Assembly (NCBI GenBank): GCA_964058805.1
Contig: CAXKVV010000341.1
Location: forward strand, 1 to 49,604
DNA: 49,604 bases
Direction: 5' to 3'
Source of the DNA: Schoenoplectus triqueter
Taxonomy: Eukaryota; Streptophyta; Magnoliopsida; Poales; Cyperaceae
In this document: piece after piece, positions 47,376-49,604 of the stretch
Position numbering within the stretch: position 1 is the first letter of the stretch
Layout of the letters: every line of letters begins with the position of its first letter
Made by a program: the position numbers and the translations under genes
The notes under the pieces: generated by a model
What the model saw: the letters and a program-made list of their open reading frames with translations, nothing else
The model's database searches: none
What the model was told of the DNA's origin: nothing

Positions 47376-47602
47376 AATGGGGTTTTCACTAGTATTTGAG
47401 GAATATGATGTAACTTGTAGTAGTTATTGAAATGAATTATGGCTGGCATGCTGGACTGTGGGATTTTTTTGGTATTGACTGTTTTACTGTGAGTTGAAGC
47501 TCTGTACCAATCTGGTAGAGGGCTCCTGACAGTAAGTGCTTGGTGTTTATCAGATTATGTGGGTTATAGGTATATAATGATAAGGATTTAAGAATCCTAC
47601 CA

Positions 47603-47817
47603 TGTTGAAGTTTATAAAACAGAGAGCTATAGTTGAGACAATTGTTATGATATTGAGAAGTTTCTCATTATTGCTCTTCTGTGTTTACATTCAATATATA
47701 TACATTTTGCCTCTAACGGTACTATAACATATACTTTGTTTACAACGGTAATTACTAATATTGAGACTATGAAATAATATGAGGCCCAATAATCATCCTA
47801 ATTACATTTATTTAACA
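47603..47817 (-). repeat. Copia 5' LTR
   Basis: The right-hand copy, first in transcription. On the minus strand it starts TGTTAAATAAATGTAATTAG and ends CTTCAACA, followed by TGGTAGGATTC, which begins with the TGG typical of a primer-binding site but does not otherwise match tRNA-Met. Confidence 0.85.
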
Positions 47818-48131
47818 CAAAATGCTAGTTTATTTCAGAGAAATAAAGTATCGAATATCAGAAAATATTAAGTCACGGTGAATATTGAAAAAAATAAAAT
47901 AAAATAAAACGCATTTGCATAAACTAACAAAATCCAGTTAGCTTTAGCAAAAAAACAATATTACATATCAGTTTCGGTACAATTTTCATTGGCTCATTAA
48001 CAATCATCAACATAAACTACATCGATGTAGCATATTCTGTTTGCGCAATTTATCAGCTTTCTAAATCCGGACCATCAGGATCGGACCAGTTCAGACCTAA
48101 TCCTAGAGTTCGATCCAAGAAGACCAACGGT

Positions 48132-48648
48132 CTACGTTGCACGGGTGTGGGTGTGAGTATCGTATCCAATACGATACGGGTACGGCGATACGAAAGATTC
48201 AAAAAACTTCGGATATGGATACGGCTATATTTAATAAATTATTAATTTATTATATAAAAATATAAAGAAATTATATAATAAATAAAGTTGAGAAAAAATT
48301 ATTATATTACATTGATATATAAATAACTAAAATACTATAACAAAACAAAGGATATGATATAACTTTTACTCAGGGACGTATTAATTGGAGGAGTATTGGG
48401 GCATATCGACAAGTATCAGTGACGTATTCTTAACCGAATCCACCAAAATACCTTGAAAAAATATCATGAGCATATTAGAAGCGTACCGAGGCGTATCGGA
48501 GCGTATCAGGACGTATCAGAGTTGTCAGGATACTTCGATACGTCAGCTGGCGTACCGGATGCGTATCGCACGCGAATCGAATCGCACCCATATCAGATAG
48601 TATCTGATACGGGATACATTGTTGTTTTGCTGAATTTGGGCAACACTG
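48132..48648 (-). mobile_element. hAT-like element, GTATCSGATAC family, copy 2
   Basis: Inverted relative to the copy at 27134-27636 and homologous along its whole length. Shared landmarks include TATTTTGGTGGATTCGGT, ATCCTGACAACTCT and CAACTTTATTTATTATATAA. Ends are CTACGTTGCACG and (reverse complement) CAGTGTTGCCCAAATTC. The flanks CCAACGGT (48124-48131) and CCAATGAT (48649-48656) match at 6 of 8 positions, both differences being transitions. It may sit inside an older GGACCGG-word element (48066-48131 and 48690-48790). The frame at 48453-48668 is an artefact of the words. Confidence 0.75.
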
Positions 48649-48805
48649 CCAATGATGAATATAATTGAAGTTTTCTGATTTTAAACCGCTCTAATTAATT
48701 CAGATTGTATGACCCGTGACTCAGAGTGGATCGTGAACCGCATTCGTGGACCGTGATGATTTAAATCGAACAGCTTCGGACCGGCCCTTCGTCAATCCTT
48801 TAACC

Positions 48806-49090
48806 TAGAGGTGGCAGAACCTGACCCGACCCGACAAACCCGCCCGATCCGTCCGAACCCGACTCGACCCTATTTTTTAAGAATTTTTAAGAAAGTCAAA
48901 CTGATCCGACCCGACCTGAACCCGACCTAACCCGACCCGACCCGAGATCAAATGACCTTCAATCCAATCGAAATCTATCAACGATTTGAAAAAACACAAC
49001 ATGTAAATTGACCTGACCCGATTTCTTTCTGAAAGTCAAACTGACTCGACCCGTCCGACCCGGACCCGACCCGCCCGATTGCCACCTCTA
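48806..49090. mobile_element. hAT MITE, CCGACCC word family, intact boundaries
   Basis: Perfect 8-bp duplication CTTTAACC at 48798-48805 and 49091-49098. Perfect 11-bp inverted ends TAGAGGTGGCA and TGCCACCTCTA. The 285-bp element is made of CCGACCCGAC words and variants around a short AT-rich centre, with an internal near-repeat (TTTTTAAGAAAGTCAAACTG near 48886 and TTTCTTTCTGAAAGTCAAAC near 49021). Perfect duplication and ends suggest it is among the younger insertions in the window. No frame. Confidence 0.92.
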
Positions 49091-49364
49091 CTTTAACCTC
49101 ACCTGTACGCAGGAAGTATAAAAAGGAAATTTTTATATACCTTGGAGAGAATAATATAGATTCATAATGTCACATTCCTGCTAAAGGTTGTTGTCATTTT
49201 CCGAAAGACACTTCGACGATGAAGTTAATTAATTATAGTGATCCATCACCTCATCTGTACGGATTATCTAGCACTAAAGAATACACAATTTGAAAATCTA
49301 TCACTTGTACAGAAAATAAAGCTGCCAAAAGGAAGAACTTAAAATAATGCTTATATCTCTATCA

Positions 49365-49604
49365 GTGATTATGAGTTATTGAAAAAGTAGTAATTTTAGA
49401 AGAATAATTTAATACTATCATTTTGAAATATTGTATTTTGAAAGAGTAATGGAATAGTGATATTTTTGACTATTTGAAAAAGTAAAAATATTATTTGGTA
49501 GCTGTTAATCAGAATAGTTAAAATATAGATAATTATGATACTAACAATGATGATGATGCTAATAATAATAATAATAAAATAACAATAAGAATAAATAATC
49601 ATAA
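49365..49604 (-). mobile_element. ATT-core element, copy 4 (cut by window end)
   Basis: Subterminal landmarks of the family appear in the copy 2 orientation: TAATGGAATAGTGATATTTT, GACTATTTGAAAAAGTAAAA, GGTAGCTGTTAATCAGAATAG. They are followed by the start of the AAT/AATAATA core, which runs out of the window. The terminal GTTTGGCA is not recognisable, so this end is worn. Confidence 0.65.

Larger units (their letters stand above)
46944..47817 (-). mobile_element. Ty1/Copia retrotransposon, internally deleted, both LTRs
   Basis: Two direct copies of about 211 and 215 bp (46944-47154 and 47603-47817) share GAAGTTTATAAAACARAGAG, CAATTGTTATGATATT and ATATGAGGCCCAATAAT. On the minus strand each reads TGTTAAATAAAT..CTTCA(C/A)CA-type, i.e. 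TG..CA ends. The target duplication CAAAA is perfect (46939-46943 and 47818-47822). Only about 450 bp lies between the LTRs: the polypurine tract TTTGAGGGGAG beside the 3' LTR, a scrap of pol, and a leader-like segment containing TTGGTACAGAGC, similar to a tRNA-Met primer site but about 90 bp from the 5' LTR. It cannot move on its own. Confidence 0.9.

Noticed and set aside
1..49604. CRISPR array, prophage, operon or other prokaryotic system
   Set aside because: No regularly spaced short repeats with unique spacers, no dense bacterial-type ORFs; the gene and repeat content is that of a plant nuclear genome.

Overview
This is nuclear DNA from a flowering plant, probably a eudicot. It is AT-rich and gene-poor, crowded with plant-type transposable elements, and has one clear protein-coding gene, a zinc-finger homeodomain (ZHD) transcription factor. 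No bacterial operon structure, tRNA, rRNA, CRISPR array or viral replicon is visible.

Layout. Positions 1-8.7 kb: a hAT-like miniature element (264-734), then the intronless ZHD gene on the minus strand (2691-3596) with a CT-rich leader and a short overlapping upstream ORF, then about 4.8 kb of featureless AT-rich DNA. 8.7-16.6 kb: an orphan CACTA-like end, a long inverted repeat (9645-10194), a field of degenerate 40-bp repeats (10.2-10.86 kb), and the 3' end of a Ty3/Gypsy retrotransposon: polyprotein tail, polypurine tract and a 5.1-kb 3' LTR (11527-16632). 17.1-21.8 kb: two inverted copies of a family whose core is almost pure A+T trinucleotides (17153-18590 and 20292-21766) flank another short element (19090-19526). 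A third, shorter copy lies at 33105-34206, a truncated fourth at the window edge, and a remnant at 38968-39032. 22-27.7 kb: several miniature elements, most with recognisable inverted termini and target-site duplications (TSDs): hAT-like at 22038-22628, 25150-25520 and 27134-27636, a palindromic element at 23411-23802, and a Mutator-like fold-back at 26689-27074. 30.5-31.3 kb: a GC-richer unique patch with palindromic W-box cores. 35.2-38.6 kb: a complete non-autonomous CACTA element (35247-36842, TSD CAT) and more hAT-like elements. 39.3-39.9 kb: a promoter-like and exon-like patch, the only other candidate genic sequence. 46.5-49.6 kb: a LINE-like 3' end, an internally deleted Ty1/Copia element with both LTRs and a perfect TSD (46944-47817), a second copy of the 27-kb hAT family (48132-48648), and a young-looking hAT element with an 8-bp TSD (48806-49090).

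The main non-gene pattern is that many of the DNA-type elements have interiors built from one short word repeated in both orientations: CCGACCC, ATGCGG, GTATCNGATAC, TACCCG, AGAACCGGTT or ATT. The word differs between families, while the element architecture (inverted termini, family-appropriate TSD) stays the same. This is consistent with subterminal transposase-binding arrays that have spread across the whole element. All boundaries were read by eye; no alignment or database search was run.
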